DNA of 41,112 nucleotides from the NCBI GenBank assembly GCA_021808055.1, contig JAKBCH010000011.1, positions 1-41,112 on the forward strand. The letters are read 5' to 3'. A program made the position numbers and the translations under genes. Positions 8,264 through 15,791 of this stretch are shown in pieces; position 1 is the stretch's first letter, and every line of letters starts with the position of its first letter. The notes under the pieces are model-generated. The model saw only the letters and a list, made by a program, of their open reading frames with translations. It searched no databases and was not told the DNA's origin. Source of the stretch: Pseudomonadota bacterium (GTDB lineage: Bacteria > Pseudomonadota > Alphaproteobacteria > Acetobacterales > Acetobacteraceae).

Positions 8264-9769
8264 TCAGCTCACCAGTTTCAAGTTTCGGCGGCGCTCCCGC
8301 GGGGCTGGGGCCGGCAGGTCCAGCGGCAGCAGCGGCGCGCGCTCGGCAGCACCCTCGCCCACGCTGTCCGCCTCGTCAATGCTGGCTGGGGCCAGGTTGG
8401 TCTGACCGAGATAGTTTACCACCAGGTTGCGGAACACGTAATCCAGCATGGAGGTAGCGGCGGCCACGGCGGGGTCGCCCTCCACCAGCCCGGCGGGGCC
8501 GAAGCGGGTGAAAGTGAAGGCCTCCACGTAATCTTCCAGGCTCACTCCGTGTTGCAGCCCGATGCTGACCGATATGGCAAAGGCGTCCATCAACCCCCGG
8601 AAAGCCGAACCTTCCTTATGCAGGGCGATGAAGATTTCACCCAGACGGCCATCCTTGTACTCGCCGGTGGAGAGGAACAGCTTGTGCCCGCCCACGGCCA
8701 CCTTCTGCGTATAACCGCTGCGGCGGGTGGGCAGCATTTCGCGGGCGGAGACGCGGCGGGGTGCTGGCGGAGCGGCGGGGCGCGTGGGCATCACCTTCAC
8801 CAGGGCGGCCAGGGCATCGTGCATCGCGGCATGGGCGGCAATGCGGGGGATGATGAAAATTTCCTCCCCGCCGAGCATTTGTGCCAGGGCGGCTTCAGTT
8901 GTCAGCCCGCGTGCGGCGAGGGATTGCGTGGCCCAATGGGCAAGCTTGCCGTCCTCATTCAGCACCGAAAGGGCAGGGGCGAAGTTAACCTGCTCGGCAC
9001 CCAGCAGCGCCTCGGTTTCTGGTTCGTTCAAAAACCCCAGCAACGTTTCGTGGCGGCGCTGGCCCAGGCTTGCCGCCTCTTCCTGTGCTGCGATGGCGGC
9101 GGGAAGCAGGCCAGGCAGCACGCCGTTTTCCGGTAGTTTCGCGCTAATGATCCGGTGGCCGGGCGCAGCCTCGCGCGCCAGCAGCATCGCGGAGGCGATG
9201 TCCGCCTGTGCGCCGATATAGCCCGTCAGCGTCACCGCCAGATCCCGCGCCTCTTGCGAGTCGTAGGCCAGGCCTAGCCGGGCCAGGAGCAGGTTTAAAT
9301 CCGTAAAGCCCAGCCGCAGCCTGTGCTCGGCGGGGGCGGCGAGGGTTAAGGCTATCACTGCCAACCGTACGTCCTGGCCCAGTGCGGCGATGTTGAAGGC
9401 GCCCGCCTCGTCCAGATAAGCGGAGGGGTTGAAGACAAAACCCGGCTGCCCGGCGGCGCGGTTGCGCCATATATTGGCGCTGGGGCTGGCGCGGTGCAGG
9501 GCGATAAGATTGTGCAATTCGTGGGCGATGCTCTCGCTCAACCCCGCGGCGGCGGCTCGGGCGGCGATGGGGGCAATCCAGGCCTCGGCGGCCTCGGCAA
9601 TATGCAGCGCCCGCCTGCCCGGCAGAATGGCGGCCAACGCATCGGCGGCTTTCTGCCCCCAGGCGGCGGGCAGCGTCACCATCATCGCCGGGGCATCGGG
9701 GTCGGCGGCGGCATCATGTGCTACCAGTTTAATGCCGTGCCAGGATTTATCAGTTCTGCTTTGTGCCAT
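8264..9769 (-). CDS. Cysteine-free paralogue of B12-dependent ribonucleotide reductase (TSCPD-type C-terminus)
   Basis: The 501-residue product matches, by my reading, the C-terminal half of class II reductase NrdJ. Around residues 345-455 it keeps the NrdJ/TSCPD pattern ([63 protein letters not shown]). A middle stretch resembles the NrdJ barrel ([21 protein letters not shown]). The rest, rich in Ala, is weakly conserved. There is not one cysteine in the whole chain, so neither the thiyl-radical Cys, the redox pair nor the C-terminal CxxC can be present; reductase activity is ruled out by known chemistry. A regulatory or structural role is possible. Start ATG at 9769 faces the NDUFA12 operon; the RidA gene follows after three bases. 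Confidence 0.8.
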   Translation of the reverse strand: MAQSRTDKSWHGIKLVAHDAAADPDAPAMMVTLPAAWGQKAADALAAILPGRRALHIAEAAEAWIAPIAARAAAAGLSESIAHELHNLIALHRASPSANIWRNRAAGQPGFVFNPSAYLDEAGAFNIAALGQDVRLAVIALTLAAPAEHRLRLGFTDLNLLLARLGLAYDSQEARDLAVTLTGYIGAQADIASAMLLAREAAPGHRIISAKLPENGVLPGLLPAAIAAQEEAASLGQRRHETLLGFLNEPETEALLGAEQVNFAPALSVLNEDGKLAHWATQSLAARGLTTEAALAQMLGGEEIFIIPRIAAHAAMHDALAALVKVMPTRPAAPPAPRRVSAREMLPTRRSGYTQKVAVGGHKLFLSTGEYKDGRLGEIFIALHKEGSAFRGLMDAFAISVSIGLQHGVSLEDYVEAFTFTRFGPAGLVEGDPAVAAATSMLDYVFRNLVVNYLGQTNLAPASIDEADSVGEGAAERAPLLPLDLPAPAPRERRRNLKLVS

Positions 9770-9886
9770 GCGAGGGAGTTTAGGCCCTGATATGACTCAA
9801 TAAAAGTGCATGTAGTGTTGAATCTACGTAACGGACACAAAATCCTGTGGATAGCTTGAATTTGCGTCGGTTCAGGGCAGCGCAAC

Positions 9887-10351
9887 ATGGAGATGGACCA
9901 TTTGCCCAGCATCACCTATATCGGGGCCATGAGCACTGCCGCGCAGACACCGGCCGCCAACGGCCCCACGCCCAAGGCCAAGCCTCTTGGCCTCAAAGGG
10001 CTTATCAATAACCCGAGCCTTTATTTCCTCACCATGTTCCGGGGCCGCTTTATCGGCCGTGACGATATGGGGAACCAGTATTTTGAGCGCCCGGGCAAAC
10101 CCCACGCGCGCCGCTGGGTGGTTTATGCCGGGCCGCAAGACCCCTCCGTGGTGCCGCCTGAATGGCACGCCTGGCTGCATCACATTACCGATGCGCCGCT
10201 GGTTGCTCCCGCCCGCCCCTGGCAGCGCCCGCACAAGCCGAACCTTACAGGCACGGCGCAGAGCTACCGGCCCGCCGGGCATGATTATAGGGGTGGAAAG
10301 CGGGCGGCGGCCTCGGCTGATTACGAATCCTGGACACCGGATCAAACCTGA
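9887..10351 (+). CDS. NADH:ubiquinone oxidoreductase subunit NDUFA12 (B17.2) family
   Basis: Supernumerary subunit of respiratory complex I, shared by alphaproteobacteria and mitochondria. The recognisable domain runs from about residue 40 (FRGRFIGRDDMGNQYFE) through RRWVVYAG, VPPEWHAWLHH and the C-terminal HKPNLTGTAQSYRP and YESWTPD, all typical of the family. Start is uncertain: ATG at 9887 is used here, but ATG at 9929 would give a protein beginning MSTAAQ with no loss of the domain; neither has a strong ribosome-binding site. The stop overlaps the start of the next gene as TGATG. The 117-base gap before it must hold the divergent promoters for this operon and the NrdJ-like gene; no clear -35/-10 pair was identified there. 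Confidence 0.92.
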   Translation: MEMDHLPSITYIGAMSTAAQTPAANGPTPKAKPLGLKGLINNPSLYFLTMFRGRFIGRDDMGNQYFERPGKPHARRWVVYAGPQDPSVVPPEWHAWLHHITDAPLVAPARPWQRPHKPNLTGTAQSYRPAGHDYRGGKRAAASADYESWTPDQT

Positions 10352-10860
10352 TGGTGCGCCGCGTTCCTGAACTCACAGCCGGCTTTGCCGTTATTGTCAT
10401 TGCCGGTCTCTTTCTTGCTTATGCGCTGCGCGGGGCAGGCGAGATTAATACCGGCGGTTATCCGCTGCAGGCGCAGTTCGGTTCTATCGGCGCGCTGACC
10501 GTGGGAGCAGATGTAAAGATAGGTGGGGTGGTTGTTGGTCATGTCTCCTCGGAGGCGCTCAACCCCACCACCTATGCCGCCATGGTCACGCTGGCGATCA
10601 ATAAAGGCATTCAGGTGCCGGATGACAGCAGCGCCTCCATCACGTCGGACAGCCTGCTCGGCGGCTCTTATGTCGCCATCTCGCCCGGTGGCTCAAATAA
10701 TATGCTCAAACCCGACGCCAGCTTCCAGGTGACGCAATCTGCCGTGAATATCGAGGATCTGCTGGGCAAATTCATCTTCTCTATGGGAAGCGGCCCCAGC
10801 AAGGCGCAATCTTCCGCCGGTAATGCCCAGCCATCCAACCCCGCGGCACTGCCTCAGTAA
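10351..10860 (+). CDS. mlaD: MlaD-family MCE-domain protein
   Basis: Inner-membrane anchored lipid-binding subunit of a Mla-type phospholipid transporter. The 169-residue protein has one N-terminal membrane helix (about 10-28), then the single MCE domain beginning YPLQAQFGSIGALTVGADVKIGGVVVG and including the LLGGSYVAISPGGS segment; the tail is Gln/Ser/Pro-rich and short. It is coupled to NDUFA12 (TGATG) and to DUF2155 (TAATG). MlaE and MlaF are not nearby; MlaA and MlaC homologues sit about 25 kb away at 36134-37566, so the pathway genes are dispersed. The NDUFA12-MlaD-DUF2155 order is, from general knowledge, recurrent in alphaproteobacteria. Confidence 0.9.
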   Translation: MVRRVPELTAGFAVIVIAGLFLAYALRGAGEINTGGYPLQAQFGSIGALTVGADVKIGGVVVGHVSSEALNPTTYAAMVTLAINKGIQVPDDSSASITSDSLLGGSYVAISPGGSNNMLKPDASFQVTQSAVNIEDLLGKFIFSMGSGPSKAQSSAGNAQPSNPAALPQ

Positions 10861-11537
10861 TGCGCTGGCTACGTCTGGCTTCAGCGGCCACGCTTTTTGG
10901 TGGCGTGGCATGTGCCCAAACCATGCTCGGGCAAAGCCAGCCGGGAGAGAACATGGTTGCGGTGCCGCCCCCGCCGCCTGTCGTGAGCAGCCCGGCCAAT
11001 GCTCCGGAAGCGCCCGTGGGGCCGCAATCTGCCCCGCCGCCGGGCCTTGTGCAAACGCCCTTTCCACGATCGGGCGGCGATTCAGGCGCTCAATCCGGGA
11101 GCGCCGATAACGGCAATGCTTCGCCGGTGCGGGCGGTCTCGCCCTCTGCTGGACCGGTGCCTGCGGTTAACAACCCGGCGCAGGCCGGAACCGCGCAGCC
11201 CGCCCCGGTCGACACAGTGCCCGCGCCGCCCAACACCTGGGTGGCGGGCAACACCGCCAAGCTTGGCGTGCTTAACAAAATTGATGGCAGCACCAGCATT
11301 CTTACCATTCCTGTCGGCGGGCAGGCGACCGCAGGAGACCTTACGGTGAGCGTGCAAGCCTGTGAAATGCGCCCACCCGGAACCTTGCCGGATTCTGCTG
11401 TGTTCATCACGCTTCAATCAAATGCCGCGCAAAGCGATGGTGGCCAGGCCTACCGTGGATGGATGGTTCATTCTATGCCAGGCGCTACCGATGTGGGCGA
11501 TGCCGGCGAAGCTTTCAGAGTCATTACCTGTTCGTAA
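10860..11537 (+). CDS. DUF2155 domain-containing exported protein
   Basis: Function unknown. The 225-residue protein starts with a short signal-peptide-like segment (WLRLASAATLFGGVACA), has a long Pro/Ala-rich low-complexity region (about 30-125) and ends in the DUF2155 domain (about 130-225: KLGVLNKIDGSTSIL, PVGGQATAGDLTVSVQACEMRPP, RGWMVHSMPG). A Cys pair in the domain (CEMRP and the terminal VITCS) could form a disulfide in the periplasm. The ATG overlaps the MlaD stop, so it is the third gene of the NDUFA12 operon and probably works at the cell envelope. No terminator is obvious directly after it. Confidence 0.88.
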   Translation: MRWLRLASAATLFGGVACAQTMLGQSQPGENMVAVPPPPPVVSSPANAPEAPVGPQSAPPPGLVQTPFPRSGGDSGAQSGSADNGNASPVRAVSPSAGPVPAVNNPAQAGTAQPAPVDTVPAPPNTWVAGNTAKLGVLNKIDGSTSILTIPVGGQATAGDLTVSVQACEMRPPGTLPDSAVFITLQSNAAQSDGGQAYRGWMVHSMPGATDVGDAGEAFRVITCS

Positions 11538-11640
11538 ATCAAGGGGTTCTGACCCAAACTTGTGCTAAATTTACAACAGGGCGAGAATGTTCATTCGATA
11601 AAATCAAATTGCCCTGTTGATTCCCTCCTCGGAGGATTAA

Positions 11641-11655
11641 ATGGCTTCAGGTTGA
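11641..11655 (+). promoter_or_regulatory. Possible leader mini-ORF (MASG) upstream of the first OmpA gene
   Basis: A GGAGGA ribosome-binding site at 11630-11635 sits 5-6 bases before ATG GCT TCA GGT TGA. It is the best Shine-Dalgarno match in the 150-base leader and is preceded by complementary TCCTC (11625-11629). The true OmpA start at 11688 has its own weaker GGAG (11676-11680). Whether the four-residue ORF is translated or regulatory is unknown. Confidence 0.3.
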
Positions 11656-11687
11656 TTAAATCTTTTACTCTGCATTGGAGTCGTGAC

Positions 11688-12731
11688 ATGAAGCTTCGTT
11701 TAGCGCTTGCCGCTGCCACCTGCCTCGCGCTGCCTTTGGCCGCACAGGCTCAGCCGGTAACGGGCCCTTATGTGAGCCTCGGTCTGGGCACCACCATCCA
11801 GAACCCGATTAACCTGCACAACAATGCGACGGGGGCGAGCGGTAAGGGTCTCTTCCGTAACTCTTATTCCGGCGATGCCGCTGTTGGTTATGGCTTTGGC
11901 GATGGTTTCCGCGTCGAGCTGAATGGTAATTTTTACCGCAATACCGACCATAAGATCGACAACGATAACGGCACCCAGACCGCGGTGACCGGCGGCCTGA
12001 ATACTTATGGCCCTATGGTCAACGTGCTGTATGACATGAATGTCGGCCTGCCGATCTTCCCCTATGTGGGCGCTGGCGTCGGCTATCAGTGGCAGAAGTT
12101 CAACAGCGACATGAACTCTGCGAGCGGCCGCGTTCTTGGTGGTACCAAGGGCAGCTTCGCCTATAACATCATCGGCGGTCTGTCTTATCCGCTGCCGTTC
12201 GTGCCTGGCTTGTCCGCTACGGCTGAATATAAGTTCACCCAGCTGACCGCCAGCCGCAACTATGGTAACATCAAGGTTGGTCAGTCTTCCAGCCATACCT
12301 TCCTGATCGGTCTGCGTTATCAGCTGTTCCAGCCGCCGGCGGCTCCGGCTCCGGCGCCGACACCTGCTCCGGCTCCTGTCGCGGCTCCGGCTCCGGCTCC
12401 TGCCAAGACCTATCTGGTGTTCTTCGACTGGGACAAGGCCGACCTTACCCCGCGTGCGACTCAGATTATTGCCCAAGCTGCGTCTGACTCTCACACCCAG
12501 AACGTCACGACCCTGGAAGTTAACGGCTATACCGACACCTCCGGTACCGCCGATTACAACATGGGCCTGTCTGAGCGCCGTGCGAAGGCGGTTGCCGCCC
12601 AGCTGGTGGCAGACGGCGTCCCGGCTTCCGAGATCGAGATGCACGGCTATGGCGAAACCCACCTGCTGGTTCCCACCGGCCCGGATGTGCGCGAGCCGCA
12701 GAACCGCCGCGTGGAAATCATTTTCCACTAA
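11688..12731 (+). CDS. OmpA-family outer-membrane beta-barrel protein (copy 1)
   Basis: Predicted 347-residue outer-membrane protein that tethers the envelope to peptidoglycan. It has a signal peptide (1-22, ending AAQAQ), an OmpA/OMP_b-brl type eight-strand barrel (about 25-210, with alternating aromatic strands and final strand HTFLIGLRYQLF), an Ala-Pro linker (about 215-240) and a C-terminal OmpA domain with GYTDTSG and LSERRAKAV carrying the Asp and Arg that bind diaminopimelate. The ATG at 11688 was chosen because it opens the signal peptide and has GGAG seven bases upstream; an in-frame extension to 11562 lacks support. A strong terminator follows. The last 348 bases recur in the next gene. 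Confidence 0.92.
   Translation: MKLRLALAAATCLALPLAAQAQPVTGPYVSLGLGTTIQNPINLHNNATGASGKGLFRNSYSGDAAVGYGFGDGFRVELNGNFYRNTDHKIDNDNGTQTAVTGGLNTYGPMVNVLYDMNVGLPIFPYVGAGVGYQWQKFNSDMNSASGRVLGGTKGSFAYNIIGGLSYPLPFVPGLSATAEYKFTQLTASRNYGNIKVGQSSSHTFLIGLRYQLFQPPAAPAPAPTPAPAPVAAPAPAPAKTYLVFFDWDKADLTPRATQIIAQAASDSHTQNVTTLEVNGYTDTSGTADYNMGLSERRAKAVAAQLVADGVPASEIEMHGYGETHLLVPTGPDVREPQNRRVEIIFH
12384..12731 (+). repeat. Direct repeat copy 1: OmpA-domain coding segment
   Basis: This 348-base stretch aligns without gaps to 13664-14011 (offset 1280), with about 20 mismatches by hand count, mostly at third codon positions. The encoded 115 residues differ only at Pro-Asp versus Ala-Gly near the end. Upstream barrel segments are far less alike. 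Confidence 0.9.
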
Positions 12732-12754
12732 TCTTCGCGTCCGCGATGAAAACG

Positions 12755-12783
12755 CCCCGGCAGGCAACTGCCGGGGTTTTTTT
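12755..12783 (+). terminator. Rho-independent terminator of OmpA copy 1
   Basis: Nine-base stem CCCCGGCAG/CTGCCGGGG around a GCAA loop, followed by seven T, 24 bases after the stop codon. Confidence 0.92.
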
Positions 12784-12922
12784 GTTTGGCGTCGCAGCCG
12801 TGGCATTTTAGCTACAGCAAACACCCGCCTTGCATGTCCCCCCTTCGCAACGGGGCTGTTTAACGCCAAATAGGCCTGACGGTTTCTTCGATCCAGATCC
12901 GCGCCTCGCCAAAGGGAGATAC

Positions 12923-14011
12923 ATGATGCAGTTTCGAGCCGCTTTATTCGCCGCGACCATATTGGCTGTGCCGCTGGCGCTGGCTGGCCGCGCTGCCGCC
13001 CAACCCGTCTCTGGCCCGTATGTGAGCCTGGGCGGGGGGTTGGACCTGAAAAGTGCCGTCACCCAGAAGAACTTCAATGTCGGCGGTTTGGATGTACCAG
13101 GCGACTCAAAAGCCGTGTTCAAGAACGGTTTTGATGGAAACGCCGCCATCGGTTACGGCTTTAACAATGGCTGGCGTGTGGAGCTTGAGGGCGACTACAT
13201 CCGCAACGGTGCTGACAAGCTGAAAACAGGTGGTGTCAGCACCAAGGCCAGCGGACACGAAACCCAATATGGCGGCTTCCTCAACGGCATCTATGATTTC
13301 GATATCGGCTTGCCCTGGCTTTACCCCTACGCGGGGGCAGGTGTGGGCTGGCAGATTGCACGATATAACGACTTCAACGCTGGCGGCGCGGCCATTAATC
13401 AGTCTCGCGGTTCTTTTGCCTATCAAGGTATTGTAGGTCTGTCTTTCCCGATCGCCCCTGTCGTAGGGCTTTCCGCCACGGTTGAGTATCGCTTCATCGG
13501 GTTGACGGCGGCGCGCCGCTACTATGAGGGGAATACCGCTCTGCCCACCAGCTTCCGGCAGCAGGGTGAATATAACAACCAGATCAATATCGGGTTGCGG
13601 TATGAATTCGCGCCACCCGCACCGCCTGCACCGGCACCCACCCCGGTTGCCGCGCCGATGGCCGCTCCGGCTCCGGCTCCTGCCAAGACCTATCTGGTGT
13701 TCTTCGACTGGGACAAGGCCGACCTTACCCCGCGCGCGACTCAGATTATTGCCCAGGCTGCGTCTGACTCTCACACCCAGAACGTCACCACCCTTGAAGT
13801 TAACGGCTATACCGACACCTCCGGTACCGCCGATTACAACATGGGCCTGTCTGAGCGCCGTGCGAAGGCGGTTGCCGCCCAGTTGGTGGCTGATGGCGTT
13901 CCGGCGTCCGAGATCGAGATGCATGGCTACGGCGAAACCCACCTGCTGGTGCCTACCGGCGCTGGTGTGCGTGAGCCGCAGAACCGCCGCGTGGAAATCA
14001 TCTTCCACTGA
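12923..14011 (+). CDS. OmpA-family outer-membrane beta-barrel protein (copy 2)
   Basis: Predicted 362-residue paralogue of the preceding protein with the same plan: signal peptide (1-29, ending GRAAAQ), PVSGPYVSLGGG at the first barrel strand, barrel to about residue 232, short Ala-Pro linker and C-terminal peptidoglycan-binding OmpA domain. Start ATG at 12923 follows AAAGGGAG with good spacing; the in-frame extension to 12830 would begin inside the intergenic region. The barrel has diverged from copy 1 (different loops, extra insert near 210-225) while the C-terminal domain is almost identical, suggesting conversion or strong constraint on that half. It has its own terminator and so is probably expressed separately from copy 1. 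Confidence 0.92.
   Translation: MMQFRAALFAATILAVPLALAGRAAAQPVSGPYVSLGGGLDLKSAVTQKNFNVGGLDVPGDSKAVFKNGFDGNAAIGYGFNNGWRVELEGDYIRNGADKLKTGGVSTKASGHETQYGGFLNGIYDFDIGLPWLYPYAGAGVGWQIARYNDFNAGGAAINQSRGSFAYQGIVGLSFPIAPVVGLSATVEYRFIGLTAARRYYEGNTALPTSFRQQGEYNNQINIGLRYEFAPPAPPAPAPTPVAAPMAAPAPAPAKTYLVFFDWDKADLTPRATQIIAQAASDSHTQNVTTLEVNGYTDTSGTADYNMGLSERRAKAVAAQLVADGVPASEIEMHGYGETHLLVPTGAGVREPQNRRVEIIFH
13664..14011 (+). repeat. Direct repeat copy 2: OmpA-domain coding segment
   Basis: Partner of 12384-12731; gap-free over the whole length to the stop codons (TAA in copy 1, TGA here). The boundary with non-similar sequence lies in the Ala-Pro linker. Confidence 0.9.
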
Positions 14012-14024
14012 ACCGTTAAGGCTG

Positions 14025-14059
14025 AAAAAAACCCCGGCATTTTCGTGCCGGGGTTTTTT
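14025..14059. terminator. Bidirectional terminator between OmpA copy 2 and thiY
   Basis: Stem ACCCCGGCA/TGCCGGGGT with a short loop, flanked by seven A on one side and six T on the other, so it can end transcripts from both directions. It lies between the plus-strand stop at 14011 and the minus-strand stop at 14064. Confidence 0.92.
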
Positions 14060-14063
14060 ATGC

Positions 14064-15017
14064 TCAGGCGATGGTCACCGCGTAATCAGCCAAAGGCAGC
14101 TTCTGTTTGATCACACCATTCTCGAACAGAAAATCCCGGTAGGCTTCATAACGCTTCACGTTCAACGCCGCCGGATCGGTATCGAAATAAGGCGGCAGCG
14201 CGTGCCAGGAGGCGATGTCCAGCTTGTCGTTCAGGCTTGGGTTTTCCTTCAGGAATTTTGCCAGCATTCCATCCGGGTCAGCCTTCAGTGCTGCAACGCC
14301 TTCCTTCAGCGCGCCAAGGAAAGCGGGCAAAGCCGGGTTCTTCAAACCGCTTACGTTTGAAAGCAACAGCAGCTCGTCAGATGGCGGCACGCCGTAATCT
14401 TCCGGCAGGAACACCACCGGGTCCAGTCCAGCCTGGGCAAGCTGAATATCCTCATATGTGCGGTAGGTGCCGATCACGGCATCCACTTCGTTTGAGCGCA
14501 GAGAGGAAACAAGCTCGAAATTCACGTTCACGAGCTGAATATCCTGCAAGCTCATGCCGACATGTTTCAGCATCGCGCCGATAATCACCGGCTCCACCCC
14601 TGCCACGGAATATCCCACCTTGCGGCCTTTCAGGTCCTGCAATTTGGTAATGCCGCTGCGCTTCAGTGCGGTTAAGGTGTTCAACGGCTTGTCTATGAGC
14701 GTGCCGGTGCGGCGCACGGGCAGGCCCTGGTCCACCAGCAGATAAAGCTGGGTTTGATAAGTGAGTGCGGCATCCGCCTTGCCGGAGGCCACCAGGCGCG
14801 GCGGCAAATCAGGGTCGGTGGGGGCAATAAGTTTCACATCAAGCCCAGCCTTCGCATAGGCACCGCAATATTTGGCGGCAAAAAGCGGGGCATGGTCCGG
14901 GTTCACGAACCAGTCCAAAATTAATGTGAAAGGCAGTGGTGCCGCGGCACGTGAAATGGCGGGGGCGGCAAGCGCACCCGTGGCGGCAGATAAAAACAGA
15001 CGGCGATTGAGGGCCAT
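14064..15017 (-). CDS. thiY: ThiY-like (NMT1/THI5 family) ABC transporter substrate-binding protein
   Basis: Periplasmic protein expected to bind a thiamine pyrimidine precursor (formylaminopyrimidine or HMP type). The 317 residues include an N-terminal signal (RRLFLSAATGALAAPAISRAA), then LDWFVNPDHAPLFAAKYCGAYAKAGLDV and the family's CC-like/GxxPxxxx ligand regions (KVGYSVAGVEPVIIGAML). The family assignment is strongly backed by the TPP riboswitch directly upstream. SD GGGAG sits six bases before the ATG. It is alone: neither permease (ThiX) nor ATPase (ThiZ) lies on either side, since the gene ends at a bidirectional terminator. The exact ligand is inferred. Confidence 0.88.
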   Translation of the reverse strand: MALNRRLFLSAATGALAAPAISRAAAPLPFTLILDWFVNPDHAPLFAAKYCGAYAKAGLDVKLIAPTDPDLPPRLVASGKADAALTYQTQLYLLVDQGLPVRRTGTLIDKPLNTLTALKRSGITKLQDLKGRKVGYSVAGVEPVIIGAMLKHVGMSLQDIQLVNVNFELVSSLRSNEVDAVIGTYRTYEDIQLAQAGLDPVVFLPEDYGVPPSDELLLLSNVSGLKNPALPAFLGALKEGVAALKADPDGMLAKFLKENPSLNDKLDIASWHALPPYFDTDPAALNVKRYEAYRDFLFENGVIKQKLPLADYAVTIA

Positions 15018-15031
15018 TGGCGCTCTCCCTT

Positions 15032-15100
15032 CGCTGGCATGACCCAGACAGGTTCAACGGGTATGATCTCAGTCCGCACAATGCAGACACCCCGGCAGCG
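15032..15100 (-). ncRNA. TPP riboswitch (THI element)
   Basis: Read on the minus strand it has the THI landmarks in order: CGGGGTG, CTGAGATCA, ACCCGTTGAACCTG and GGGTCATGCCAGCGAAGGGA, with P1 formed by CGCTG (near 15100) and CAGCG (near 15032). The ribosome-binding site GGGAG of thiY follows the P1 3' strand within a few bases and no T-tract hairpin intervenes, so control of translation initiation is more likely than transcription termination. Confidence 0.95.
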
Positions 15101-15126
15101 TCAATTTCCCGGTTTTTCGGCTGGCG

Positions 15127-15705
15127 TCAATGCCCGCCCAGAAGCTCTTTTTTCAGGTTTACCGCGCTCACATGCGGACCAATGAACACGGCCAGCACAA
15201 GCCGCGCCAGTTGCGGGTTGCCAACATGCCCCACGAGCTGCCCGTTTTCATAGGCGTTCATGCCTTGGCCCTCGAAAATGAATTGAACTTCTTCGCCGGC
15301 GGAAATCGGCTTGAGCGTCGCCAGAAACTGCTGGAGTTCCGCGTTGCTCAACGTGCAAGGAGCTATGCAATTGGCGGTCAGCCCTTTTTTCCAGGAGGAT
15401 CGAACCTGGGAAACACCCACGCTGCGCACGAAATGCAGCGAAAGGATTTTTGGTTCCGAAGATGTAAGAATGCTGCTCGCATTGTTCATTGGTTGCGGCA
15501 AATACAAACCCGCCACATACACGTGCACATGCATGAATGAATAGGTCCGCAGGCCGATGCCGTTCAGCGTCAGGGTTTGTGCGCCCAGTGTTTGCGCGTT
15601 GGGCATAGTCACACCGGCAAGCTGCGCTGCGCGCGCGGGGGCGGCGGCCATTGTGCTCATGGCCAGAAGGCTTGCGGCGAGGAAGAGTTTGTTCAGGCTC
15701 ATCAT
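15127..15705 (-). CDS. Chalcone-isomerase-like domain protein, exported
   Basis: A 192-residue predicted periplasmic protein with a signal peptide (about 1-29, ending PARAAQ) and a chalcone-isomerase-like fold signature: LNGIGLRTYSFMHVHVYVAGLYLP, LSLHFVRSVGVSQVRSSWKKGL, GEEVQFIFEGQG and the C-terminal ARLVLAVFIGPHVSAVNLKKELLGG. Bacterial members have no known flavonoid substrate; some may bind fatty acids. Tandem start codons lie at 15705 and 15702; no Shine-Dalgarno is visible, and TATAAT lies six bases before the first one, which would suit a leaderless transcript. A longer in-frame extension to 16014 overlaps ubiA and is rejected. Two cysteines (NCIAPC) are close together. Confidence 0.88.
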   Translation of the reverse strand: MMSLNKLFLAASLLAMSTMAAAPARAAQLAGVTMPNAQTLGAQTLTLNGIGLRTYSFMHVHVYVAGLYLPQPMNNASSILTSSEPKILSLHFVRSVGVSQVRSSWKKGLTANCIAPCTLSNAELQQFLATLKPISAGEEVQFIFEGQGMNAYENGQLVGHVGNPQLARLVLAVFIGPHVSAVNLKKELLGGH

Positions 15706-15791
15706 TAACTTATTATAGGGGCTTGGCTGGAGTACAGGCCATATTGGTTGCCAACATGACCATATAATAATCTGGCGTTTTGTGATGGCTG

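Noticed and set aside
7940..9136. Long plus-strand frame (398 codons) opposite the RidA and NrdJ-like genes
   Set aside because: Spans two well-supported genes on the other strand, is low in domain-like pattern and has no ribosome-binding site.
8264..9769. Calling this gene a functional ribonucleotide reductase
   Set aside because: No cysteine in the protein and less than half the length of NrdJ.
11700..12869. Long minus-strand frame (389 codons) opposite OmpA copy 1
   Set aside because: It mirrors codon bias of the real gene and has no recognisable domain; the same antisense frame appears opposite OmpA copy 2, as expected from the shared repeat.
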